A DNA stretch of 64,000 nucleotides, from assembly GCF_000328475.2 (NCBI RefSeq), contig NC_026491.1, positions 62,001-126,000 of the forward strand, read 5' to 3'. The stretch is from Mycosarcoma maydis (taxonomy: Eukaryota; Basidiomycota; Ustilaginomycetes; Ustilaginales). Below are positions 1 to 11,700 of this stretch, one piece after another. The position numbers were made by a program, and so were the translations under genes. How positions within the stretch are numbered: the first letter of the stretch is position 1; every line of letters starts with the position of its first letter. Under the pieces are notes generated by a model. It saw only the letters and a list, made by a program, of their open reading frames with translations, did not search any database and was not told the origin of the DNA.

Positions 1-1
1 G

Positions 2-1501
2 CAGAAGCTCTGGTACGCCATCCTCGAGTCACAGACCGAGACGGGCAACCCTTTCATCCTGTACAAGGACGCCGCCAACCGCAAGAGCAACCAGAAGAAC
101 CTCGGCACGATCAAGTGCTCCAACTTGTGTACCGAGATCATCGAGTACAGCGCTCCCGACGAGGTGGCAGTGTGCAACCTCGCCTCGATCGCACTGCCCA
201 CGTTCATTGACCCAGTGACCAAGACGTACGACTTTAAGCGTCTGCACAGCGTTGCCAAGGCCATCTGCAAGAACCTGAACAAGATCATCGACATTAACTA
301 CTATCCGGTCGAGGAGGCGCGCAAGTCCAACATGCGTCACCGTCCGATCGGGATCGGTGTTCAGGGCCTTGCGGATGCGTTCATGATCATGGGGTATGCG
401 TTTGAGTCGGCCGAGGCTCGGCGACTGAACGTGCAGATCTTTGAGACCATCTACCACGCCGCACTGGAGCGATCGTGCGAGCTGGCTGAGCAGCACGGCA
501 GCTACGAGACGTACGCCGGCTCGCCCGCTTCGCAGGGTGAGTTGCAGTACGACATGTGGGGGGTCACGCCGTCGGACCTGTGGGACTGGGCGGAGCTCAA
601 GGCCAAGATCGCCAAGCACGGGCTTCGCAACTCGCTGCTGCTGGCACCGATGCCGACCGCTTCGACGAGTCAGATCCTGGGCTTTAACGAGTGCTTCGAG
701 CCTTATACGTCCAACATCTACTCTCGGCGTGTGCTCGCGGGTGAGTTCCAGGTGGTGAACCCGTGGTTGTTGCGCGAGCTGGTGGAGCAGGGCCTGTGGA
801 ACGACACGATGAAGAACCGTATCATCGCGCACGGCGGATCGATCCAGAACGTGCCAGGCATTCCTGACCGCATCAAGAAGCTGTACAAGACGGTCTGGGA
901 GATCAGCCAGAAGGCGATCATCGACATGGCTGCGGACCGAGGAGCGTTTATCTGCCAGTCGCAGTCGCTCAACATTCACCTTTCGGCACCGACGTTTGGA
1001 CAGCTCACCTCGATGCACTTTTACGGCTGGAAAAAGGGACTCAAGACGGGTACGTACTATCTGCGAACCAAGCCGGCGTCGAACGCGATCCAATTTACGC
1101 TCTCGGTGGCCGAGGTCAACGAGGCCAAGGCGGCTGGCAAGCGCAATGGCGGCGCGGTCGAGCTCAAGCAGGATGCGGTCGCTGCCGACGACGTCGCGGC
1201 GGCTCCGGCGCTAGCCAAGCTCACGCACGGCGTCGGCAAGCTGGGCATCGACAACAGCATCACCACCGACGGACCGCGCACACGTAATGCAGACGCACTC
1301 AACGCGGTCGTCCCCAACCTGGCTGACGCCGAGACGCCCAAGACGGCGCACGCTGACGCTGACGCCGATGCCGCCGACGCCGACGCGCTCGACCCCGGCT
1401 TTGCAGCAGCACTCGAGAGGCAGAAACTCAGACAGCTCGAGGCTGACCAACTCGCCTGTTCGCTCGAAAACCCCGGTGCGTGCCTCATGTGTTCTGGCTA
1501 A
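2..1501 (+). CDS. RNR1: Ribonucleoside-diphosphate reductase large subunit, C-terminal part
   Basis: Class I ribonucleotide reductase large (alpha) chain, which makes deoxyribonucleotides from NDPs in the cytosol. The frame is open from base 2, so the 5' part lies outside the window; 499 C-terminal residues are visible. The catalytic segment SNLCTEI near base 120 carries the family's Asn, Cys and Glu active-site residues. Downstream come a Pro-Met loop ([12 protein letters not shown]), [10 protein letters not shown], and a [14 protein letters not shown] block, all typical of eukaryotic RNR1. After the barrel there is an Ala/Asp-rich linker ([11 protein letters not shown]), then a tail ending CLMCSG, the swinging CxxC that re-reduces the active site. 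The stop is TAA at 1499-1501. No intron is needed in the visible part. The assignment is secure; only the missing N-terminus limits it. Confidence 0.96.
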   Translation, partial: QKLWYAILESQTETGNPFILYKDAANRKSNQKNLGTIKCSNLCTEIIEYSAPDEVAVCNLASIALPTFIDPVTKTYDFKRLHSVAKAICKNLNKIIDINYYPVEEARKSNMRHRPIGIGVQGLADAFMIMGYAFESAEARRLNVQIFETIYHAALERSCELAEQHGSYETYAGSPASQGELQYDMWGVTPSDLWDWAELKAKIAKHGLRNSLLLAPMPTASTSQILGFNECFEPYTSNIYSRRVLAGEFQVVNPWLLRELVEQGLWNDTMKNRIIAHGGSIQNVPGIPDRIKKLYKTVWEISQKAIIDMAADRGAFICQSQSLNIHLSAPTFGQLTSMHFYGWKKGLKTGTYYLRTKPASNAIQFTLSVAEVNEAKAAGKRNGGAVELKQDAVAADDVAAAPALAKLTHGVGKLGIDNSITTDGPRTRNADALNAVVPNLADAETPKTAHADADADAADADALDPGFAAALERQKLRQLEADQLACSLENPGACLMCSG

Positions 1502-1750
1502 TCCCTGCCACTTATCTGTATCGTGCCAATTCGACTGCAATCGTGATCGCGTCTTCTCGAGCTCGTCGCACTCGTGGTGTAGCGTGCAGTGCAATGGCCA
1601 TGCGACTGATGCAAGTGATGCAAGTGATGCTTAGCATGTACGACATTAGACGGGCATTTGAAACAACGGCGTAAGTGAAGTGAAATGAGGACGTGGAGCT
1701 GTAGTGCAAGATGAGACGAGTGTGAGCCATGGGGGATAGCGGGTTGGGCT

Positions 1751-4700
1751 CTATCGGGACCACAAGGAGGCGTACAGCGCGTATGTCCAATGCGCGAGAT
1801 CGAGGTGTGGCAACCATGCCGGAATGTCAGGCAGCATGTCGCTCGTTAGCGCGGCATGGCTTCTGGTCCCTCCGAAGGCTAGCGCAGCACTGGCTCGAGT
1901 CCAGCCTGCCACTTGCGCACCAAACCTGCCGTCGTGAACCGCAAACATGGCCTTACCCACCTCGATCCCTGCTCGCAACCCACGATTGTCATCGCCCGGA
2001 TCCTCCACATCCCCCGTTGCCGGCGCAAAGTAAAAGCCAGCAACCAAAACCATGTAGCTCAAAATACAGATTGTTCCGCGGTAGTAATTTGAGCGACTCT
2101 CAATGTACGTATACGTCAGCAGGAACACCGAAAAGATGATCGCGATCACATCCCATCGTGGAAAGATGAGCGTAAAGCTCCGATGGATCAGGTTCAGCTC
2201 GTCCGAGATACCCGAGTTGTAGTACGCCGAAAACACCACCATTGCCGGGATCTGGATCAGACACACCTGAAGCGCATATGCAGATCCGATCTCCATCGAC
2301 AGCGCAATATTGCCGTTAATCGCAAACGACATGGCGTTCATAAACTCGGTCGTGTTGGGCACCAGCGCGAACAAGGTGATTCCCAAAAACTTTTCGTCGA
2401 TCCCAGACCCATCCAGCACAACATCCACCACATCCACCAGGATCTCGGCAATGATCGCGTACAGCACCGTGCACGACAGCAGCACCGTCAGCGACGTACC
2501 TCTCGACCACGAGGGTGCATCGTGTCCTCCGTGACCTTCGTCCTCCTCGTTGACGGCTGCTTCCTCGTGCATGGATACATGTTTGCCGTGCTGCACCTGC
2601 GCCTGCGCCTGGTGGTGACGAAGATGATCGCGTTCGCCACCAGCCGTGTTGGCCGCCTGCTGATCGTACCGTCGCTGTTGCTGCTGTAGTACATTGTGGA
2701 ACGCAGAGGTAGTAAGCGCCACAGCGCGATCGTATTCCTCCTGGCTGAAGTGTTCTGGCAGCTGCAACGGTCGCGGACCGTCCTGCGTAGCATCCGTACC
2801 CTGACGCGCATGCCCAAACGAAGGCCCCTTGACAGTACCAGGAGCCGACCCCGCCGCACTGATTGCCGACGAGTGTCCATGCACAGCACCACCGCCACGT
2901 TCGGCAGCGGCACCACCGGCAGGATGCGTTGTCGGCAACAGCTGCTGCATCACTGCTGCCGGTACGAGCCTCTTGTAGATCGAGGCACGTTGCGCCGATG
3001 GCAGGTGGGCCAGCGTCGCTTGGTTCGCCACCATATTCTGACCGGGATGCACCGGCTGAGGGTTCTGCCAGATCTGTGAGGCATGCGTACGCAACGAGAA
3101 CCACAAGCCGACTCCGTACGATAGCACCAAGATGACAGTGCACGTATACATGAGACCACGGACGTTGTTCTGGAAGAAAGGATCGGTAGCCGGGGGTACA
3201 TGCTCGTAGAAGCATCGACGGCAGCTCCAACTCTCTCCAGGGACGCTGCCAGCCGGACAGCCCTCGCAGGTGAGCTGGAAGGTACCGTAGATCTGGTAAA
3301 AGAGCGTCGGCGTCAAGATACCAATGATGGCCATGATCAGCATGGTGCTCGTTACACCGGCAGACCTGGCGTTGAAGCGCTGTTCCTTCCTCCTAGTGGC
3401 ACCCGAGCACATGGAGAGACCAGGCATGAGCAGCACACCGGCCAGAATGGAGCCGATGAGCGAACCTTCGACCAGCCTCGCCTTCTCCTGCGTCAGTGCG
3501 ATGGCATACAGGATGATTTCGATGATGGAACCGAATGTAGCGTTGATAACGGCGCCCATGCCGATACTGCTCTGAGCACTGATGCTCGCCACGGCCATGC
3601 CAATGAAGTACGACAGCGGAATGACACTGCCGAGCGCAAGCATAAAGATGACGCCTTGACCCGAGATGAAGGCCAAAAAGCCGTGTGTGATAGCGTGGTG
3701 TTCAACATAGCGTTCGATGATGAAAAAGTCGATGATGGTGAAAAATACCAAAGGAAGCGTGTTGACAAACAAGATGTTGACACCGCCGACCGTGTATTTG
3801 TAGTACTGGCCGCCAACGGCACGGTAGGTGCAGAGCAAGATGTTGCTGCGTCGTTGGAGCGTCAGTTTGCCTGCGTTGATGGATTTGGGACGCGGCGCGG
3901 GCTCACCAGGCTTGAGAGGCAGGAAAAACTTTTTGGCAGCACCAGCAATCTCGTCGATCTCGCCGTGTTGGTGGTGGCGGTGGTGCTGCTTTTCCATGCC
4001 TGGAGCCGAACGAAAGTGCAGAGCCAAGGGCCGAGTAGCGAGGTTCTTGAGCAAGACCCAGGTGAGCTTGGCCATAGGGATGGGAAACACCATACCCCAG
4101 CATGCAAGGCAGACGAGACCCATGAACGGGAACAGGAACATACCGTAAAAGATGGCAAACGCCACTCGTCCACCGAGACGCTGGGAAGCGCCGACATCGA
4201 TGCCGTTCTGGTCGTCGACGTAGCCATAGACGCGCTGCTCGGCCTCGATGCGTTCGAGATCGGTGAGCTGTTGTCCCGCCTGCGAGTCGTAGATAGAGCC
4301 GTAATCGCTCGCCTTGGCCTTGCCTTTGAGCGAGCTGGTCTCCTCCTGCTCCTGCTGCGAGGTGCGGCTGGACTCGGCGTGCTCAGAGGCACGCGGAGTA
4401 GATCTGCGCGCCTCGGAACCGCTCGAGGAGCCAGCATCGGCAGCCTGGCGTGTGCTGTCGTCTGCACGAATCGTGTCGTGCTGACTATTTCCGAGCTTGT
4501 CTCGAGGCGTCGAGAGAAGCGATTCGGGACGCGAGTTGAAGGGAACAACATGAGCATGATCATGAGGGAAACGAGCTGCGACGGGCGTAAACGAGTTCTC
4601 AACCCACTGGGTCTCGGCGTCCGCCGCGTTGTGAGTAGCACCGGAAAACCGGTCAGCGCTATCGGGTGAGACCTCGACTTCGACATACTTGCCAAATGGC

Positions 4701-6701
4701 CAGAAGAGGTATCCACCGAGCTCCCACACGACTCGCGCATATCTGGAGCCGCCCAAGGGCACAACATTGATCAAGATGGAAAAAATGTAGCAGATGAGCG
4801 AGAGCCAAGAACCGAAAAAGATGGTCCAGAGAATGTTGCCAGGTAGGAGATGGCGCTCTGCGGCAGCGCTGGGAATCGAGTGCAGGGCAATCTCGGCATT
4901 GCGTGTAACGGAACGCGACTTTTTGTAAAGCGCAGGTTTCCAGATGGGCAGACCAAAGGGATGTTCAATGTTGATGGCGTCCTGACGATCTTTGAGCGTG
5001 TACTCGACGTCCTGGTCGTCGTCATCGTCGTCGTCATCATCATCATCTTCGTCGTCGTCTTCGCCACCATTGGCGGCTTGCCCGTCGTCGTTGTAATCGG
5101 CATCCATGTCGTCGACGTTGTCGTCGTCGTCGAGTTGGGCAGCCTCGCCGGTGGGGTTGTCGGCATCGTCGCGATGACGACGATTGGCAAGACTGGCGAT
5201 GGTGTCGCGGTCCTCGTCGTGGTCATCATCGGCGCGAACGCTGCCAGTCATGCTGGAGCTTGCATCGGTAGCGGCACGGCCGGTGCTGAAAGCAGGGCCG
5301 GCGGCAGCGAAAAAGTCGTGAGTGTTGGAAGCGGATTGAGGAGGTTGGAACGCGCTCCTAGGGCCGACGGCGCTCTGCTGAGCATGACTGATAGCGCTAA
5401 AGCGATTCTGAGCGTTGGTGGAACTGGGACGACGGATGTGAGCGTGTGGAGAAGGATAAGCGGCTGCGGACGAGAGCCTACTCGAAGGCGCGCCAGGGCT
5501 TGGAAACGGAGGGACCGAGGAGGGAGAAAGCGAGGCTGGCTGTTGGTTGCCGAATGCAGGAGGAGGCAGCATGATCGTGGTGGGACGTGCTGATCGATCG
5601 GGTCTGGGCGAAGGCGAAGTGGAGCGCTGACCGAGGAGGGTCGAGGTAGGCTTGGGGCTTGGAGAAGGAAGGGGAGCGTTGCTGCTCTGAGCGTTGTTGG
5701 TGGTAGGGGCACAGGCGGCGATTGACTGACGAGAACGCTCCTTTTCGGCCTTCTTACGCAAGGCTTTTTCGCGCTGACGAGCCTTCATTCGACGACGAAC
5801 GAGCTCCTCGCCTCGGTCATGGGGTTCGACTTCGTCGTCTTGATCGTCCAAGGGTCCGTAGCGGTCATCGTCTGCGGGGCTGAGGTAGTCATCATTGGCG
5901 CGGTAGGCCTTGCTGTGTCTGCGAGGTTTGCTCGAGTCTCTGTTGTGAGCAGAGGGACGACGCGGTTTGTTGGCGCTGGCCGAGGTCATGGCGCTAGCTG
6001 AACGGGAAGGTTCAACCAGCAAGCCGGAGCGGCCGATGGTGGTAGCTTGACGAAAGGCGTTATCGATGGGACGACCTCGGAGTTGGCTACGTTGCCATTG
6101 GTCAGCATCGTCTTCGCCAGCTGAGCTGTATTCGGAAGCCGACAAGGCTGAGACGGTTTCGAGATCCGAGGTCGCGTAAGAGACGGAACGCTGGGTGTGA
6201 GAAGCTTGCCTCGGCAGGGAAGGACGCGTCTGTGGTGTTGGGAGCAGCGACTGTACCGATGTGAATGGCCAAGCAAGAGAAAAGAGACAAAGGGAATGAT
6301 CAGCAGTGTGCTTGGTAAAGATGACATGCATGTATGCGGATTGGCAAGTCAGGGCAACTCACACTAGGCTGAGCGCGAGCGATGTTCGAGGGGTTGACGT
6401 CATCGTAGGACGCAGTGCGTTTGTCAGAGGCGGTGGAATAGGACGAGAGGGAAGACTGCTGTTGACGTTGGGTTGGAGCGCTAGGGGTATCGTGAGGGAT
6501 GATGGCAGGACGAAGGCTGTTGTTGCTGGGTCGAAGCGAGGCTGTAGTTGGGTCAGGTTTCGAGGCGGAGGAAGGATTGGACGTGAGCATGTGACTCTGC
6601 TTGGGAGTGGTGCTGAGCGATGCGTTGTGAGAATCGTCGCTGTGATGACGCTCTTCGGTGGGCGGAGGGGCTGAAGCGTGAGCACCGCGTGAGGCAGACA
6701 T
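1751..6701 (-). CDS. VNX1: Vnx1-type vacuolar cation/H+ antiporter (CaCA superfamily)
   Basis: Multi-pass antiporter of the fungal Vnx1 branch of the Ca2+/cation antiporter superfamily; in yeast, Vnx1 exchanges Na+/K+ for H+ at the vacuole. Two exons: 6701-6363 and 6250-1751, with a 112-bp intron (GTGAGT donor, TACAG acceptor) joining in phase 0; about 1612 aa. The start is the ATG at 6701, in ACCATG context; the in-frame codon further upstream is TTG. Roughly the first 550 residues are disordered, Ser/Pro-rich, with a run of about a dozen acidic residues near the end. The two alpha-repeats are recognisable: NATFGSIIEIILYAIAL (about residue 1014) and PNTTEFMNAMSFAINGN (about 1408), which replace the GNAxE pattern of Vcx1. 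Between the halves are a Cys-rich loop and a His/Gln-rich cytosolic loop. The family is clear; whether it carries monovalent cations or Ca2+ cannot be told from sequence. Confidence 0.88.
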
Positions 6702-7267
6702 GGTGACTTGCGATGCAACAAAAGAGCCGAGCGTTCTAGACAAGCGTGGTGCAAGCCGATGCCATGTAGACTGCGATGGTTGGTAGTATGGTTAGAGTGT
6801 AGCGATGCTCTAAGGTGGACGTTGGAAGATGATGGAGCAAGGTTAAGGAGGACAGACGAGCGAGCACCGAGGCTTTCTGTCTGTGTTGCGTGCGTGACTT
6901 AACTCACGACTGTCATCACAAAGTGAATCGTGAAACATGAGGTGTCAATCAGTCCATCAATCGTGAATTCATTTCTTTCCACTTGGATTTCAACGCTGGC
7001 CATACAGTACGTTCGTAGTTGTTAGCTGCCACACGCAGGTTGCTTGCACCGGCGACGATAGTCATAGTTACTGTGAGTAACTATGTTATTATTAATCACG
7101 AATTCCACTACGTTATCACTGCTGTACTGCACTGCACTGTTGCTGTTGCTCGTGTCAATCGGGAATTACGAATGTGTTCGAAGTGTTGTTCTTTCTCGCA
7201 AGCGAAATCCCGAATGAGCGATTTTTGGTGCTTCAGGGGTCGACGCGGTGCATGTGTTGATGTTGTC

Positions 7268-7284
7268 ATTCACGATTCGTGATT
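7268..7284. repeat. 17-bp imperfect palindrome, ATTCACGATTCGTGATT
   Basis: The same 17-mer occurs as its exact reverse complement at 7709-7725, and near-copies lie in other intergenic regions (around 17917 and 48863). It contains two CACGA/TCGTG half-sites seven bases apart. It belongs to the dispersed heptamer family described in the findings. Confidence 0.75.
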
Positions 7285-7708
7285 TACGCTTGTCGGCTTC
7301 AGGGGCCGAGTGCATCGAGTCTGTGTGCCTCTCTCTCTCTGTCGTCATTGCCGATTCGTGATTTGTCTTGGACGTTTCTTTTCTCCTAACGTGAAATTCA
7401 TTTATTAATAGGTATATATTTAAAACAATCGTGAATCGTGTGCTTCATGAATAGAATTGGCACCTCGTCTGGCTCAGCTCGAGTGTCGCCGCCCCCTTTG
7501 ATGTTGTCAGTCGCGAGTGACAACCGAGAGAGTGGAGAGTTGTTCCATCAATCTACAAACGTGAAACAGTCACAGCGTTACTCCCGACTTGCAGTCACAG
7601 TCATGAATCGCGAATCGAGAATCGCGCACCGTGCACAGAGCACCACACACTAAGGCCACGCACTCACAACTGTTCGTCAGGCGTCGGGCGTGGTTCACTC
7701 GAATCGTC

Positions 7709-7725
7709 AATCACGAATCGTGAAT
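7709..7725. repeat. Reverse-complement copy of the 17-bp CACGA element
   Basis: The sequence AATCACGAATCGTGAAT is the exact reverse complement of the element at 7268-7284, about 440 bp away, so the two copies form an inverted pair in the same intergenic region. Confidence 0.75.
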
Positions 7726-7745
7726 GTTACGCTCTCGAGCCATCG

Positions 7746-7768
7746 AGTCGTGAGTCGTGAGTCGTGAG
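7746..7768. repeat. Heptamer array, AGTCGTG x3
   Basis: Three exact head-to-tail copies of AGTCGTG plus two bases. It is one of several short arrays with a 7-bp period and CGTG core in this window. Confidence 0.85.
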
Positions 7769-8186
7769 CTCCAGTGTGTTAGGTCGTCCATGTCACGCTA
7801 CCTTCATCGCACCAAGCCTAACCCGCCAAACGGCGCACGCTTCGAGCGATTCGACTGCGTCATACAACCCAGCAGTCGACCAACGGTAAAGAGAGTCAGT
7901 CATCCGATTGTACCTCTCTTAAACATCCGTGCGCGGCTTTGCATGTGACAAATTCGATTACGGATGGAGGAGATACACATCAACTTTCTCGCCCTCCTTT
8001 TTTGGTTACTTTTTTGTTCGTGTGTATTTCCTCATTTCTTTTGCAACAATAATCACGAATCACAGTCACAGTCTCAAGTTCCTTTCTTTTCACGTTTCAT
8101 TTTCAGGGTCTACCACGAAACTTTTCATCCCACGTTGCCCTCGACTACCATCATCGCAAGACGTCTTCCTCTTCGACTCTGGCACG

Positions 8187-8483
8187 ATGGTCAAGAACTC
8201 GAACAAGCTCAAGCGTGCCGATCGGCGTGCACCCGACCCCGGCCTTCAGCTCGACTACGAACCTAGCCCTTCCTCGTCCGCTTCCATTACGGCCGATCCG
8301 TACAAGCCGTACCAACACTCACAACCGGCTCAATCGCAACCCAAGAAGCGTGCATCAGGTGCAGCGCTCGGTAAGGCGGCAAGAGCCAAAAAGGCAAAGG
8401 CGATCGAAAGGGCTGAAAAGACCAACCAAAAATTCGTCGTCAACAAGGCCAAGGCGCAGAGGAAAAAGTTGATGAAGTCTTGA
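8187..8483 (+). CDS. Small basic protein, possibly a ribosome-biogenesis factor
   Basis: A 98-aa protein starting MVKNSNKLKRADRR, chosen because this ATG (8187) begins a strongly charged frame while upstream residues in the frame look like untranslated leader. The middle (residues 25-50) is Ser/Pro/Gln-rich. The C-terminal half is a Lys/Arg/Ala-rich helix with KKRASGAALGKAARAKKAKA followed by IERAEKTNQKFVVNKAKAQR, and the protein ends KKLMKS. This composition fits a nuclear or nucleolar protein. It recalls the Alb1 class of small 60S-assembly factors, but the resemblance is only in the KKRAKKIER-like stretch, so no function is assigned. A T-tract lies just after the stop (8524 onward). Confidence 0.6.
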   Translation: MVKNSNKLKRADRRAPDPGLQLDYEPSPSSSASITADPYKPYQHSQPAQSQPKKRASGAALGKAARAKKAKAIERAEKTNQKFVVNKAKAQRKKLMKS

Positions 8484-8754
8484 TCAAATCGTCGTCGTCT
8501 AGACAAGATAGAGCATCGCCCCGACTTTTTTTTTTTTTTTCCTTACCACGTCCTCTTACCTGTCAACAACAATCCACAGGAGAACACAGAAGCTGCAACA
8601 ACCGCAGTGGTTGACTATTTCTGGACATGTGCCACCGACCATGCACAGCCGCACAGCCGCACAGCCAGACTCATCGTAGCGTCGATGGAGATGACTGTCA
8701 TTCTCAGTCCCAACGAGCGCTATACCGGAGCTATACAGCACAGAGCCACGTCGA

Positions 8755-11700
8755 CTAGCTCTTGCGCCTCCTCTCGGCAATAAACGCCTCGATCTTGGCC
8801 TTCAGCTCTGCATCCGGAATCACATCCTCGATCTTCAACGGCGACCGATTGAACGGATCCGTCGAGTCGCTCAGCAGGTGCGCTTTGATCGTCGACCTGT
8901 CCACTACTGCCTTGCTCCTCGGCAGCAGCACGGGATCCTTCATTATCGTCGCCATCAACGGATCCAGATACTCATCCGGCACGTCTCCCAGATCCTCCTC
9001 ATCGTCCTGCTCCATCTGTCGCTTCTCCTCCACCTGCGCGATCATCCCCGCCCACGCTTCCAGCTCGGGCGGGCTCTTGAGCATGTATCTCTCCGCAATC
9101 CATCCTGCCTTTTCAAATACCGGCTTCGAGTAACTTCGTCCATCGCGCGCGATTGCCGCCACAAATTCGCGTTTGCTGCATAGGTTGAGGTAGACCGACA
9201 TGATCATGCGCAAAAGATTGCGAGGCTCAAAGCTCACCTTTTTGGGATGCTTGACCTTGAGGTTCTGACACTTGGGTCCAGCCATGAGGTCGAGGTTGTA
9301 GTCCAACATGGCCGCTAGTCGATCCACCACTTCGGGCGTCATGAACGCCTCGGTAGTTTCGGCAGTAAAGTCGATGAGCAGTCGCATGAATTCGGTTCCC
9401 AGCTGCAAGTCCGACTTGATCGTCTGTTCGAGCTGACGAACATGTCCTTCTCGCTCCTGTTGCTCTTGCGACGATGTGCTCTCGGCTCTCGGTGGCTCGG
9501 ATTCCGACTGCTTGGTATGCAACTCCTGTAGCTTGTCCAGCGCGTCATCGAGCAGATACGTGACATCGTTCATCAATCGATTGATAAACACCACAAAGTC
9601 GGATCCGCTCGCCTGCGCCTGATCATGGATCTGCTGCTTGTGCTTCGGATTGCTCCAGATCGACTTGAATATTTGCGATAGATGGTAGCGCATGTTGAAC
9701 TTGTCATAGAACTGCGTGTGACTGCCCGTGTTCTCTGCCTCGATCCAAAAATTCATCAACGCAGGCACCAGATGCTGCAGCGCCAGCGCGTGAATGTTGA
9801 GCGTATCGCTCAGAACACCGTTCGTGTGACGTCCCCACGGAATCACGTTGTAAAACAGGATCTCGGCAAGCTTCGCCTTAAGGAAAGGATTTTTAATGTA
9901 CCATCCCGAGCTGAGGAACGTAGTGCAAAACGTCACTAGGTCATTCTTGGCCGATTCCGAAAGCGGTGCGCTCACGCGCGAGAGAAAGAGCATCACATCG
10001 CAAATGTCCTCAAACACGTGCTCCGGCAGCATGCGGAAGCGCGTTGGCACTTGTTGCGGCAGAGGCAAAGTCACTTGAGTATGCGGATGCATCGCTTTGG
10101 GCTCGGCAACGCGAATCAGCCAGGTCATAAGGAAGCAGTTGAACGTGATCACTTTTTGCAAAAACTCGGGCGCCATCAGCTGGCTCTGAGCTGCATAGAT
10201 CTCGCCATGCAAACGCTCCACTTCGGCCTTGGCACGCTTTAGAAAGTTTTCGTACTGTGGAGCTTGCGCGAGTGCCGACCACATGGCCCTGTCTGCCTCG
10301 ATTTCGGCGATGCGTTTTTTGAAACGACCCATCTCCTTTTCCTTTTCGTCGATGCCACGTACCGCTTTCCCCAGTCCGAGGTTGTTGAGTCGCACGCAAA
10401 GGTAAAACACTTCGGTGATAAAGTTAGCCGGCGCGCCCGCTGGCTCTGCTTGCGCCTGCTGTCCCCACTCTTTCGCTTCGGCTTCAGTGGCATTGATACG
10501 CGTCAGCTCCTGAATATCGAACCGCTTCTGCTTGCGCAGGTACTCGAGGTCAATCCGGTCGATCTTGGTCAAGCCAGCATCCATGAATGGCTCGGCAAAG
10601 CGGAGCAGCAGCTCGTACAGATTCACCATGTACCCGTCGCTTGCCACGAGTTCCTGACGCACCTGCATAGCGCCTCGCTTTGCATTCAGAGCGCACGCTT
10701 TACCCCAGTAAGCCAGTACCTTTTCACGCGCCGGCGCACCGGAGCGGACGATAGCATTAAAGATGCGGAAGTTGAGCGTATGCACAATCTCCATGGTGCT
10801 CTGAATGCTGCGGAAATTAGCATCCGCCTCCTGCTGAGTCTGCGTAGCTGCGTTGGCAAAGTAATGCTGTGTGATGCTCGGGTACGCGTCCGGAAACGCC
10901 GATAGGCGCAGTACAGGGCCCAGCAGCGAGTCGAGTTCGATACGCGAGCCTGTGACGTGTTCAGGGTCAAAGTTGGACAGATGAGCCAGCATGTTCGCGA
11001 TCGGCTTGATCTCGACCGCTTCGACGATGGCATTGACGTAGGGCCTCCACTCGAGCCCCGCAATCGTCAGCCCCTCGTTGGGCTTTGCAATGGCTCCGAG
11101 CGGTGCTGTGACTGGCTGTGCGCCTGGTTGTGCGCCCGCCATCCGGCCTGCTAGCAACTGAGCGATGACCGACTGGACGTCTTGATTCGCCAGCGCCTGG
11201 TTGAGAGCAGCTGGATTGACACCGCCACTGGCTGGAGCGGCGGCCTGACCCGTACTGTGCATCGGCAAGGATGACGAAGAGGCGGGGGTGTCGGAGCCCC
11301 GATCACCATCGCGGATCCTCCTGGTAAGCTCTGTGAAGGCAGGTCCGAGAATCTCATCCAGACCGTCATCATTGCCGAAACGGACAGCAAGCTCATTGAG
11401 AAAGACAGGCAAGTCATCACCGTCAATGGTCTCGAACTTGGTCGTGAGGTCGGCGGTGCTGTGTGAAGTGGAAGCTTCCGAGGTGGTGGAGAAGCCAAAG
11501 CTCGAGATGGAAGAAGAGACGTGTGTCAGACTGTCCACGAGTACCAAGGGGGAAAGCGGGGTGCCGTTGGGCTTGGTCGAGTTGGGAAACATGTCGGGCG
11601 ATTGGAGTACCAGTCCAGCGTACGAGATGACAAGTGCGCGGATCTCTTCGAGTACTGCTAGCGCCTTGCTGTGCTCTGCGGCAGGGAGCGATTTGCGCAC

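Larger units (their letters stand above)
6702..8186. other. Intergenic region between divergent genes, rich in CACGAAT motifs
   Basis: No convincing coding region. It serves as the 5' region of both the antiporter (left) and the small basic protein (right). It holds many copies of ATTCGTG/CACGAAT, including two full 17-mers (7268-7284 and 7709-7725), a heptamer array at 7746-7768, and an AT-rich stretch TTATTATTAATCACGAATT near 7087. Confidence 0.7.

Noticed and set aside
29..1093. A 354-codon open frame antisense to the ribonucleotide reductase gene
   Set aside because: It is the mirror of a strongly conserved coding frame, Arg/Leu/Val-rich without domains, and starts at a non-ATG codon.
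2316..4669. Several long frames on both strands overlapping the antiporter gene
   Set aside because: Shadows of a GC-rich coding exon; their composition (Arg, Cys, Ser-rich) has no family resemblance.
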